Source: a virus
Length of the DNA stretch: 20,269 bases
Direction: 5' to 3' (one strand)
Virus record (IMG/VR): IMGVR_UViG_3300028831_000166
Coordinates: 1-20,269 of that record
Every line of letters begins with the position of its first letter. Position 1 is the stretch's first letter. Under the pieces are notes generated by a model. The model searched no databases. It was not told the DNA's origin and worked only from the letters and a program-made list of their open reading frames with translations. The position numbers and the translations under genes were made by a program. Shown here piece after piece: positions 6,875 to 13,790 of this stretch.

Positions 6875-9595
6875 ATGCCGCAACGGGGCATCTTCCGGCA
6901 CCCGCCGCGACCGACCTTCCGACGCCCGACCCAGGTCATCTCTGGGGCGGCGGCCCAGAACGCCCTTGCTGAGGTCGCGACCGGCACAGGCGCTGCCAAT
7001 GACGCCGCTGTCTCCCTTAAGCCCAACTCGGCGCTGTCGAGCGGGACTGGCGCATCGAATAATGCGGCAGCCAACCTCCAGCCGAACGCTGGCAATAGCG
7101 CAGGCACCGGTGCAGCAGGAGGTGCCACCAGCAAGGTATCGCCTGTCGTTCAGGTTGCGACTGGGACGGGAACTTCCCAGGCTCCCCACGCCAACGTCCA
7201 GCCCAACGCCGGATCTGGGGCAGGAACCGGCCTCGCCAACAACGCCATTGCTTCTCTGGCTCCTAATGCTGGGAACGCTGCCGGGACCGGAGCGGCGAAC
7301 GCTCCAGCAGCCAGCATCGCGACAAATGCGGACAACGCTCCAGGGACGGGGACTGCCTATCAACCCGGAACCGGTCGTACACCCCAGGCTGCGACCGGAA
7401 CCGGAGCCGCTGGGAACGCCGCTGCCAGCATTTCAGTCAGTGCTGGCCTTGGAACCGGCACCGGACTCGCTAACGCCCCAGCGGACGTTGTAGCGGCCCC
7501 ACAGGGCACAGCTACAGGGTCGGGTGCGGCCAACCAGCCTTCGATAAGCCTCGCGGTCAATGCGGGCCTCGCTGCGGGCACAGGTGCGGCTTATCAGCCC
7601 GGAACGGGAAGAACGCCGCAGGTCGCCTCGGGTACAGGCGCGGCGTATGACGCCACCGTCACCACCGGCAAGAGCGCCTTCGCCGAAGTAGCCACCGGAA
7701 CCGGGGCTGCCTATGTCGCAAGCACCTCGATCGCCCCGGCTGGCGGCCTCGCCGCTGGGACAGGCTCGGCTGGAGCCGCTGCCCCGACCGTCGCTCCGAA
7801 CGCAGGGAGTGGAGCAGGGACCGGACAGGCTTATACACCGGGCACAGGACGGACTCCGGGAATCGCCACCGGTACTGGAGCGGCGGCCAACGCCTCGGTC
7901 AGCGTCCAGGCCAGCGCAGGGCTTGCAGCGGGAACCGGGGCTGCTCTAACCCCGACCTTCATCCTGGCTGGCTCCGAGGGGACGGCGGCCGGGACAGGCT
8001 CCTCTAACCAGCCGTCGGTCAGCATCGCTGCCAGTGCCGCGATCGCTACAGGAACGGGCGCGGCGTATCAACCCGGCACCGCTCGCACTCCAGGAGTCGC
8101 AGCCGGAACCGGGACTGCCTCGGATGCAGCGACCAGCATCGCCCCGACGGCAGGACTGGCGAGCGGAACCGGAGCCGCATCCAATCCTGCTGCCAGCCTC
8201 CAAGCCAGTGTCGGCAGCGCGTCTGGGGTCGGTGCTGCGAATCAGGCTGCGGCCAACGTCGCTCCGACTGCTGGCGCGGCGACTGGAACCGGAGCGGCCT
8301 ACATCCCCGGCACGGCTAGGACGCCCGGTGTCGCTACCGGGACAGGCCTCGCTAACAACGCGGCTGCGAGCGTGGCAGCCAGCGCCGGACTGGCCAGTGG
8401 ATCCGGACAGGCTTACGCCCCGGCCGACGTCATCGCGGCCATGGAGGGGGTGGCCAGCGGCTCAGGTGCAGCCAACGACGCAGCGGCCAATGTTCAGGTC
8501 AACGCGGGTCTGTCCACGGGTACGGGCGCCGCCTACATTCCCGGAACCGCTAGGACTGCAGGGATCGCCACTGGAACCGGCGTGGCTGCCGATGCGACCC
8601 CCTCGGTCTCGGTCAGCGCCGGAGTTGCATCAGGTACTGGGGCGGCTTACGGGGCGAACACCGTTGCCTCTGCCTCTGCGTCTGCGGCAACAGGAGCCGG
8701 AGCCGCATACAACCTCTCCGCCTCAGTCGCGGCCTCGATCCAGGTTGCAACGGGAACAGGAACAGCCTTCGATGCGGCTGGCATTCAGGCAGTCGATGCC
8801 CTTGCTCAACTGGCCTCTGGCAGTGGGCTGGCGTCCGACGCCACGACTTCGGTCGCTCCGGTCATCGAGGCTGCGCAAGGCAGCGGCCAGGCTTACAACC
8901 CGACCATCGCGGGTTCGGGGACGGTCAACGCCGGCCTCGCGTCCGGGACTGGACAGGCTTACGACCTCTCGGCTGCCATCGCTCCGGTTATCGAAGTTGC
9001 GAGCGGAACCGGATCCGCCCTCGACGCGACCGTCACCACTACCGCCGCGGGCGCCGCCAATGCTGAAGTTGCCACAGGCAGCGGAGAGGCCCTCGACACC
9101 TCCACCGCAATCGAGGTCAACGCCGAGCTTGCCTCTGGTTCTGGCCAGGCGTTCGGCTTCGGTGAAGACATCCAAGCCTCTGCCCAGGGCGCGAGTGGAA
9201 TTGGCGAAGCCTTCGGCCCGGCCCCATCCCTCCAAGTCTTGGCGGGGGGGGCCGCCGGTACCGGCTCGGCCCGGGATGCCACGGTCAGCACCGGAGCCGC
9301 CGCGACCAGCGCCCAGGCTGGGCTGGCCTCCGGTACGGGTACCGCCTACGACGCCACCATCAGTACCCCGGTCACTCTTGTCACCCACGGTGCGGACATC
9401 CTCGGCCGCAGGAGACCTCGCCGAGGCTATCGCGTCGACCAGTTCGGCTATCCCGAGGAGCCCGACTGGGTCACCCGTCCAAGGCTGGTTGCAGTTGAGG
9501 CCGAAGTTGCTCGAGGGGTGGGTGAGGCCTACGACGCGAGCATTGAGTGGAACGACGACGAGACCGCGATCCTGATGCTGCTGGACGTGGCTTGA
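6875..9595 (+). CDS. 906-aa Gly/Ala/Thr-rich repeat protein (probable fibre or surface protein)
   Basis: ATG at 6875 has GGGAG at 6863-6867. Residues 1-34 are Arg/Pro-rich. Residues 35 to about 837 consist of roughly 40 tandem units of 17-25 aa, each opening with an ATGTGAA-like motif (small residue-x-Gly-x-Gly-x-Ala). Six units carry AYxPGTxRTP and recur every fourth unit. The C-terminal 69 residues are non-repetitive: a basic GRRRPRRGYR, then DQFGYPEEPDW, one last degenerate GVGEAYDAS unit, and an acidic/hydrophobic end NDDETAILMLLDVA. Short regular Gly-x-Gly units suggest a beta-solenoid or trimeric fibre shaft. The exact family is not recognised. The large number of Thr and Ser makes it a possible target for the glycosyltransferases encoded at 13787-17035. 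Dense open frames on both strands here are by-products of composition. Confidence 0.8.
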   Translation: MPQRGIFRHPPRPTFRRPTQVISGAAAQNALAEVATGTGAANDAAVSLKPNSALSSGTGASNNAAANLQPNAGNSAGTGAAGGATSKVSPVVQVATGTGTSQAPHANVQPNAGSGAGTGLANNAIASLAPNAGNAAGTGAANAPAASIATNADNAPGTGTAYQPGTGRTPQAATGTGAAGNAAASISVSAGLGTGTGLANAPADVVAAPQGTATGSGAANQPSISLAVNAGLAAGTGAAYQPGTGRTPQVASGTGAAYDATVTTGKSAFAEVATGTGAAYVASTSIAPAGGLAAGTGSAGAAAPTVAPNAGSGAGTGQAYTPGTGRTPGIATGTGAAANASVSVQASAGLAAGTGAALTPTFILAGSEGTAAGTGSSNQPSVSIAASAAIATGTGAAYQPGTARTPGVAAGTGTASDAATSIAPTAGLASGTGAASNPAASLQASVGSASGVGAANQAAANVAPTAGAATGTGAAYIPGTARTPGVATGTGLANNAAASVAASAGLASGSGQAYAPADVIAAMEGVASGSGAANDAAANVQVNAGLSTGTGAAYIPGTARTAGIATGTGVAADATPSVSVSAGVASGTGAAYGANTVASASASAATGAGAAYNLSASVAASIQVATGTGTAFDAAGIQAVDALAQLASGSGLASDATTSVAPVIEAAQGSGQAYNPTIAGSGTVNAGLASGTGQAYDLSAAIAPVIEVASGTGSALDATVTTTAAGAANAEVATGSGEALDTSTAIEVNAELASGSGQAFGFGEDIQASAQGASGIGEAFGPAPSLQVLAGGAAGTGSARDATVSTGAAATSAQAGLASGTGTAYDATISTPVTLVTHGADILGRRRPRRGYRVDQFGYPEEPDWVTRPRLVAVEAEVARGVGEAYDASIEWNDDETAILMLLDVA
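6977..9385 (+). repeat. Hierarchical coding repeats: ~60-bp units inside 234-bp super-repeats
   Basis: About 40 units encode a [A/S/T]-x-G-x-G-x-A core. The Tyr codon of the AY(Q/I/T)PGT(G/A)RTP motif falls at 7358, 7592, 7832, 8066, 8300 and 8534. The spacings are 234, 240, 234, 234 and 234 bp (78 or 80 aa), so four short units make one super-repeat. Synonymous codons vary between copies. Units before 7290 and after about 8600 lack the RTP element and are less regular. Confidence 0.85.
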
Positions 9596-9604
9596 CGGTA
9601 AAAT

Positions 9605-9630
9605 AGGGGAGGCGTGTGACCGCCTCCCCT
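9605..9630. terminator. Perfect 10-bp hairpin after the fibre block
   Basis: AGGGGAGGCG (9605-9614) and CGCCTCCCCT (9621-9630) pair perfectly around the 6-nt loop TGTGAC, 10 bases after the stop of the repeat protein. No U-run follows on the plus strand. On the minus strand the stem is followed by TATTTT, so it looks more like a reverse-direction terminator or a transcript-stabilising or processing hairpin. It marks the boundary between the fibre block and the HNH gene. Confidence 0.55.
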
Positions 9631-9654
9631 CGCAACGACAGGAGTGAGCTGCCG

Positions 9655-10236
9655 ATGCCTTCTCAGACTACCGAAGTCCGCTGCCCAGAGTGCGCGAGGT
9701 TGCTCTTGGGCCTTTCTGATGACTTCGTTGGTGCTGTGTCGGCGCGCTGCCGTCATTGTCGGATCGACGGAAGTTATCCGAGAAGTGGTGACGTTCCAAC
9801 TATCCGACTTAACTGCCGGTGTGGTCGTTGGATCGCGACTGGTCGGGTTGAGAGAGGGAGCGTGAGGGCGCATTGCCGTCGCTGCCGTGCGCTCATGGCT
9901 ATAACAGCCTCGGCGACTCTCGCCTTCGAACAGGCCGTGCCCCGTCCTACAACAGAGCCTGACTTGGTGGCAGCCATAGAGGCTCGCTGGCTCGCCATGG
10001 GAATGGATCGGGCTCGGCGGAGCGCAGTGGCAGTCGGAATACGGTTTGAGGTGTTCCAACGTGACCACTTCCGGTGCCGATATTGCGGCGCCAGCCCTGA
10101 CGATGGGGCGGTTCTGGAAGCGGATCATGTCGTTCCTCTGTCTGTGGGTGGGGAGACCACATTGTCGAACCTTGTCACGGCGTGCTGGGACTGCAATCAC
10201 GGGAAAGGTGCAAGGAGGGTTGACTTCAGAACCTAG
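9655..10236 (+). CDS. HNH endonuclease with two N-terminal Com-like zinc ribbons
   Basis: The start is ATG at 9655 with AGGAG at 9640-9644; an upstream GTG at 9616 lies inside the hairpin and is less likely. The 193-aa protein has three parts. Residues 8-37 form a zinc ribbon (C10-x2-C13, C32-x2-C35). Residues 51-82 form a second one (C54-x-C56, C74-x2-C77). Both resemble the Com family, of which phage Mu Com, an mRNA-binding translational activator, is the known member. Residues about 130-190 are an HNH nuclease: CRYC at 141-144, ADHVVPLSVGG with H158, SNLV with N172, and CWDCNH with H182. A homing-type or packaging-associated nuclease is possible. Sampled lines have lower GC (about 53-60%) than neighbouring genes, suggesting later acquisition. 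It stands alone between hairpins, without an interrupted host gene. Confidence 0.85.
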   Translation: MPSQTTEVRCPECARLLLGLSDDFVGAVSARCRHCRIDGSYPRSGDVPTIRLNCRCGRWIATGRVERGSVRAHCRRCRALMAITASATLAFEQAVPRPTTEPDLVAAIEARWLAMGMDRARRSAVAVGIRFEVFQRDHFRCRYCGASPDDGAVLEADHVVPLSVGGETTLSNLVTACWDCNHGKGARRVDFRT

Positions 10237-10291
10237 GGAGTGATACTCCCGACAACCTAGTCGGGCGTAGGGCTCCGTCCCTCAGACCGAC
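10236..10291 (+). other. Alternative stem-loops after the HNH gene
   Basis: Several stems overlap. GGGAG (10236-10240) pairs with CTCCC (10246-10250). CCCGAC (10248-10253) pairs with GTCGGG (10260-10265). GTCGG (10260-10264) can instead pair with CCGAC (10287-10291), enclosing AGGG (10269-10272) with CCCT (10279-10282). ACCTAG is repeated directly at 10231 and 10255. The first stem shares bases with the second and the second with the third, so different folds compete. It could be a terminator-like end of the HNH transcript or part of a structured leader of the following gene. Confidence 0.5.
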
Positions 10292-10304
10292 AATGAGACG
10301 TGGG

Positions 10305-10349
10305 CCTCCTACCGCGCAGTGCCCCGAAATCGCGCGGGTCCTTAGGAGG
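10305..10349 (+). promoter_or_regulatory. Hairpin sequestering the Shine-Dalgarno of the protease gene
   Basis: CCTCCTA (10305-10311) is the exact complement of TAGGAGG (10343-10349), which is the ribosome binding site of the TTG start at 10358 (8-nt spacing). Directly inside, CCGCGC (10312-10317) pairs with GCGCGG (10332-10337), leaving a 14-nt loop and a 5-nt bulge (GTCCT) on the right. The 13 base pairs cover the whole Shine-Dalgarno. TCTTTT follows the stem, so an intrinsic-terminator reading is also possible. Either way, expression of the capsid genes downstream could be gated here. Confidence 0.65.
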
Positions 10350-10357
10350 TCTTTTGC

Positions 10358-11512
10358 TTGTCCACGACGGACGGAACCAAGGCAACTCTGACCACCGCGC
10401 AGCGCGACGCTCTACCGGACTCGGCCTTCGCCTGCATCCAGGGCTCGGGCGACAACAAGGAACGCTTCTACCCGCACCACCACACGGACGGCTCCATTGA
10501 TCTGCCTCATCTGCGAGCCGCCTTGGCCCGAGTCGCCGATCCGAGCAACCAGCAGTGTGGCAAGGCCCATCTTCAAGCCCACGCCAAGGAAGAGCTCGGC
10601 GAGGCTGCTGATGCTGAGACCGGGCCCGGTGAGAAGAGCGCATCTAATCCCGTCCTGCGGGCGCTGAAGTTCACGGGTCCCAACACCATCGAAGGCTTGG
10701 CCATGCCCTATGGCGGGCTGTACTACGACGGCAAGGACGTGGATGGCGAGGCGTTCATTCCCAAGACCGACTTCTGCTTCGACTGGTTTGGGAAGTCTGG
10801 GCGGCCTCTGCTCTATCACCACGGGTTGGATCCGACGATGGGGCCGGCGGTCATCGGTCGGCAGACCGACTACGAGCAGCGTGCCGAGGGCATCTGGGCC
10901 GAGTCTCAGCTCGAGACCGCAGCCAAGTTCCGGAAGGGTGTGGATCGCCTGATTGAGGCGGGTGCGCTGACCTACTCATCCGGTGCCATGCCACACCTCG
11001 CCACGAAGAACGCGAACGGCCACATCACTCGCTGGCCATGGGTCGAGCTGACCCTAACCCCCACGCCAGCCAATGAGCTGGCCGCCGTTCATTACGTCAA
11101 GTCCTCGGACCTCATAGCCCACATGCAAGAGGTGGACATTGAGGTTCCGCACCCACTCAAGGCCGCCCTCGAGGCGCTCGACGAGTGGGCTGATTCTCGC
11201 GACGAATCCCTGCCTGCCGGGGTGAAGTTCGCCGAACACGCCGACCGCCTGCTGGACGACGTGGAGGCATTCCGTGACCGGGTCACGAGGCTCGGAGATC
11301 TCCGTGCCAAGGCCGGTCGCGTCCTGTCAGCCGCCACTCGTGAACGGCTGGCCCAACATCCCGCAGCTCTCCGCCAGCTGGCTGATGACCTCGACGAGCT
11401 GATGGCGAGCGCGGACGCCGGCAAGAACGCCCTCGTGGCCCAACTCCTCTCCATGGAAGTTGAGCGGGCGCGGCGGCTCGGCGTTGTCACCCCCGAAGGA
11501 GACCTAAGTTGA
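10358..11512 (+). CDS. Prohead (capsid maturation) protease with N-terminal extra domain
   Basis: The start is TTG at 10358 with TAGGAGG at 10343-10349. Residues about 18-78 (LPDSAFAC, HLRAALARVADPSNQQCG, HLQAHAKEE) form a small domain that I know from other actinophage proteins, sometimes fused to capsid proteases. Residues about 98-248 look like the HK97/herpesvirus-type serine prohead protease, with a candidate catalytic His in LLYHHGLDP (H154/H155) and Ser in ALTYSSGA (S207/S208). The C-terminal 130 residues are helical and charged (DRLLDDVEAFRDRVTRLGDL), possibly a scaffold-like tail. It directly precedes the capsid gene, as usual, and overlaps its start by 4 bp (TTGA). Confidence 0.85.
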   Translation: MSTTDGTKATLTTAQRDALPDSAFACIQGSGDNKERFYPHHHTDGSIDLPHLRAALARVADPSNQQCGKAHLQAHAKEELGEAADAETGPGEKSASNPVLRALKFTGPNTIEGLAMPYGGLYYDGKDVDGEAFIPKTDFCFDWFGKSGRPLLYHHGLDPTMGPAVIGRQTDYEQRAEGIWAESQLETAAKFRKGVDRLIEAGALTYSSGAMPHLATKNANGHITRWPWVELTLTPTPANELAAVHYVKSSDLIAHMQEVDIEVPHPLKAALEALDEWADSRDESLPAGVKFAEHADRLLDDVEAFRDRVTRLGDLRAKAGRVLSAATRERLAQHPAALRQLADDLDELMASADAGKNALVAQLLSMEVERARRLGVVTPEGDLS

Positions 11513-12768
11513 CCCTCCAGGCAGACCTCATCGCTGCGAACGACAAGATCGCAGCCAAGCAGGCCGCCATGTACTCGCTGCTGGACGGTGTGGACGACCT
11601 CACCGGCACCAAGGCATCCGAGCGCGCGGCAGCCATCAAGGCGGCCAACGATGAACTCAGCGACCTGGGAACGGAGCGCGACAAGCTCCAGGACCAGGTG
11701 GATGAGATCGAGAAGGCACGCACCTCCATGAAGGCGGCCTCGCGCCGCAGCGACCGCATGGTCGATCCCAGCATCGACAAGGACGAACCCGACGAGCCGG
11801 TCGAGACCGGCTACAAGTCAGTGGGGGCTATGCTTTCCGGGCTCATCAACGAGCAGGCCGGTCTCAAGGCATCCGGCGAGGGTCTCAAGGGCTTTCGCGG
11901 ACGCCTCGGTGAGCTGAATGGGCTCAAGACGCTGATCACCTCTGCTTCTCTGGCACCGCTGCCGGATCGGCAGCCCATCGTCCCTTCCGCGCAGGAGACC
12001 GCCACCACGGCGGACCTGATGCTGCAGGGAACCACCAACGCACAGGTCATCGACTACTACGAGGAGACGACCTTCACTAACGCCGCCGTCGAGGTGGCTG
12101 AGGGAGTGGCCAAGCAGGAAAGCGCGCTCGACTTCACCCTGCGTCAGGCTCCGGTTCGCAAGATCGCGACCTGGATCCCGGTCACCGACGAGATGCTGGC
12201 CGACGTGCCGGCTTTCGAGTCCTACCTCCGCGAGCGGCTGGGCTTCATGGTCCGACTGCGCGAGGAGGCCCAGATCCTCAACGGCAATGGCTCGACCCCG
12301 AACCTCGAAGGGATCATGCACCGCACCGGCGTCCAGACGGTCACCGGCTACGGGCTATCCACCATCGACTCGGTCTACAAGGCCATCACCCTGATCCGGG
12401 CCAATGCCTTCTCTGAGCCGACCGGCTTCGTGGTCAACCCCAACGACTGGTTCGACATCCGGACCAGCAAGGCGGTCAGCGCTGGCGACTACCTGCTTGG
12501 TTCTCCGGCCAATGAGGGCGATCTGCGGCTGTGGGGCCTCCAGGTGCGGGTCACCACCCAGATCGCCGAGAACACCGGACTGGTGGGGGCCTTCCGGCCT
12601 CACGCCCAGATCTTCCGGCGAATGGGCATCGAGCTGGCGATCTCGACCGAGAATGAGGACTACTTCCTGAAGAACAAGGTGGCGGTGAGGGCCGAAGAGC
12701 GACTCGCTCTGGCCGTGTACCGGCCGGCCGCGTTCTGCAAGGTCGAAGCCCTGGTGCAAGGCAGCTAA
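11509..12768 (+). CDS. Major capsid protein (HK97 fold) with N-terminal delta domain
   Basis: This 419-aa protein builds the icosahedral shell. TTG at 11509 overlaps the protease stop and has GAAGGAG at 11495-11501. Residues 1 to about 80 are a coiled coil (DELSDLGTERDKLQDQVDEIEKA), the delta/scaffold region that the protease removes in this family. After a charged linker, the HK97-like core begins with SASLAPLPDRQPIVPSAQ and includes PVRKIATWIPVTDEMLAD, RLREEAQILNGNGSTPNLEG and FVVNPNDWFDIRTSK, ending with the beta strands of KNKVAVRAEERLALAVYRP. These are typical of the family. A TTG start for the most abundant virion protein is unusual; the next in-frame ATG (11569, residue 21) lacks an equally good ribosome binding site. 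Confidence 0.93.
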   Translation: MTLQADLIAANDKIAAKQAAMYSLLDGVDDLTGTKASERAAAIKAANDELSDLGTERDKLQDQVDEIEKARTSMKAASRRSDRMVDPSIDKDEPDEPVETGYKSVGAMLSGLINEQAGLKASGEGLKGFRGRLGELNGLKTLITSASLAPLPDRQPIVPSAQETATTADLMLQGTTNAQVIDYYEETTFTNAAVEVAEGVAKQESALDFTLRQAPVRKIATWIPVTDEMLADVPAFESYLRERLGFMVRLREEAQILNGNGSTPNLEGIMHRTGVQTVTGYGLSTIDSVYKAITLIRANAFSEPTGFVVNPNDWFDIRTSKAVSAGDYLLGSPANEGDLRLWGLQVRVTTQIAENTGLVGAFRPHAQIFRRMGIELAISTENEDYFLKNKVAVRAEERLALAVYRPAAFCKVEALVQGS

Positions 12769-12776
12769 CCGCAGCG

Positions 12777-13358
12777 ATGATCCTGACCGTCGACGAGCTC
12801 CGGGGGCATATCTCCTCGTCGCTCGACGATGACACCCTGCAGCGTCTGCTGGACGCTGCCGAGTACGACATCGTCGACTTCGCAGGTCCCCCCGGAGCGG
12901 TGACGGAGATCATCGATGGAGGCTATCGCCGGCTGACCCTCAACCGGCCGGCGATAGCCATCAACTCCATCGTCGAGACCATCGGTCTGACGCTGACCAC
13001 CCAGATCACGCTATCCCCGGACGACTATCGCCTGCGGGCCTACGGCTACGTCCTCGAGCGGCTCGGTACCGGAACCAACCCGCGCTGGTACTGGGGCCGG
13101 CTGGTGACCGTCGAGTACACCTACCTCGACGACGCCAAGCTGCGCGAGACGGTGCAGATCGACCTCATCAAGCTGGAGCTCACCTTCTCGGCCGGGGTGG
13201 CCGCGGAGCGTATCGGGGACTACTCGCAGTCCTTCCGAGTCTCCACCGCAGAAGGAAGCCAGCAGCAGATGCGGCAGGACATCCTGTCACGCCTGAATGC
13301 CGAGCCGGAGATGAGAGTGGTCGGTACTCCACTGCTGCCTTGGGATGTCGGTCAGTGA
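12777..13358 (+). CDS. Head-tail connector (gp6-like adaptor)
   Basis: The 193-aa protein follows the capsid gene by 8 bases. It begins with a helical segment (TVDELRGHISSSLDDDTLQRLLDAAEYDIVDFAG), typical of gp6-like adaptors that bind under the portal. A beta-rich centre follows (RRLTLNRPAIAINSIVETIG, LVTVEYTYLDD) and then a helical C-terminal half (IDLIKLELTFSAGVAAERIG). Gene order (capsid, then connector) supports the call. The expected next partner, head closure, is displaced by 3.9 kb to 17252. Confidence 0.85.
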   Translation: MILTVDELRGHISSSLDDDTLQRLLDAAEYDIVDFAGPPGAVTEIIDGGYRRLTLNRPAIAINSIVETIGLTLTTQITLSPDDYRLRAYGYVLERLGTGTNPRWYWGRLVTVEYTYLDDAKLRETVQIDLIKLELTFSAGVAAERIGDYSQSFRVSTAEGSQQQMRQDILSRLNAEPEMRVVGTPLLPWDVGQ

Positions 13359-13361
13359 GCG

Positions 13362-13790
13362 ATGAACCGTGTCGTCCTGACCCTTGGTGCCTTTGACCTC
13401 TTCCACGTCGGTCACCTAGAACTCCTGCAGGCCTCGCGTGAGCTAGCAGGAGATGGTCGAGTCGTAGTCGGGCTCAACACCGACCGCTTCATCACCGACT
13501 ACAAGGGTCGCTCTCCGATCCAGCCCTACGTCCAGAGAGAAGCCATGCTGCGCGCCTGCCGGCTGGTGGACTTGGTAGTGGCGAATATCGGGGGAGCGGA
13601 CTCCAAGCCCTGCATCGAGATGGTCCATCCTGACTTGTTGACGATCGGGGATGATTGGTATGAGCGCGACTACCTCGGGCAGCTGGGAGTGACGCAGGCA
13701 TGGCTGGACGAACGGCGGCTGCGGATCGCCTATATCCCCAGGACGACAGGAGAGAGCAGCACCCGTCTGCGCGCTTTGCTGGCGTCGTGA
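13362..13790 (+). CDS. Cytidylyltransferase family protein (TagD-like)
   Basis: The 142-aa protein has the hallmarks of the small nucleotidyltransferase family that makes CDP-glycerol or similar CDP-activated alcohols. It shows the HxGH motif in FDLFHVGHLELL (H15, H18), the GDDWY segment at 96-100, and RTTGESST at 127-134, matching the RTxGISTT signature. Length is close to glycerol-3-phosphate cytidylyltransferase (about 130 aa). The substrate cannot be fixed from the sequence; glycerol-3-phosphate is favoured because the TagB/F-like gene at 16037 would use CDP-glycerol. It starts 3 bases after the connector gene and overlaps the next gene (GTGA), so it is expressed in the late operon. Confidence 0.85.
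   Translation: MNRVVLTLGAFDLFHVGHLELLQASRELAGDGRVVVGLNTDRFITDYKGRSPIQPYVQREAMLRACRLVDLVVANIGGADSKPCIEMVHPDLLTIGDDWYERDYLGQLGVTQAWLDERRLRIAYIPRTTGESSTRLRALLAS

Noticed and set aside
6977-9385. CRISPR-like or non-coding tandem array
   Set aside because: The units are in frame, vary at synonymous sites and have no constant repeat with unique spacers; this is a repeat protein.
8034-9575. 513-codon open frame on the plus strand in another frame of the repeat gene
   Set aside because: It encodes a low-complexity Pro/Arg/Ser sequence with no start signal. It arises from the periodic codons of the real frame.
9616-9654. Upstream GTG start for the HNH protein
   Set aside because: It falls within the hairpin loop and lacks a ribosome binding site, while ATG 9655 has AGGAG at a good distance.
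9596-10357. Group I intron carrying the HNH gene
   Set aside because: The flanking genes are complete with their own stops and starts, so no gene is interrupted and no exon junction can be drawn.
13700-13786. Longer start for the first glycosyltransferase at ATG 13700
   Set aside because: The extension lies wholly within the TagD-like gene, while GTG 13787 begins right at the GT-A strand VIILCPSRGRP and fits the GTGA coupling.
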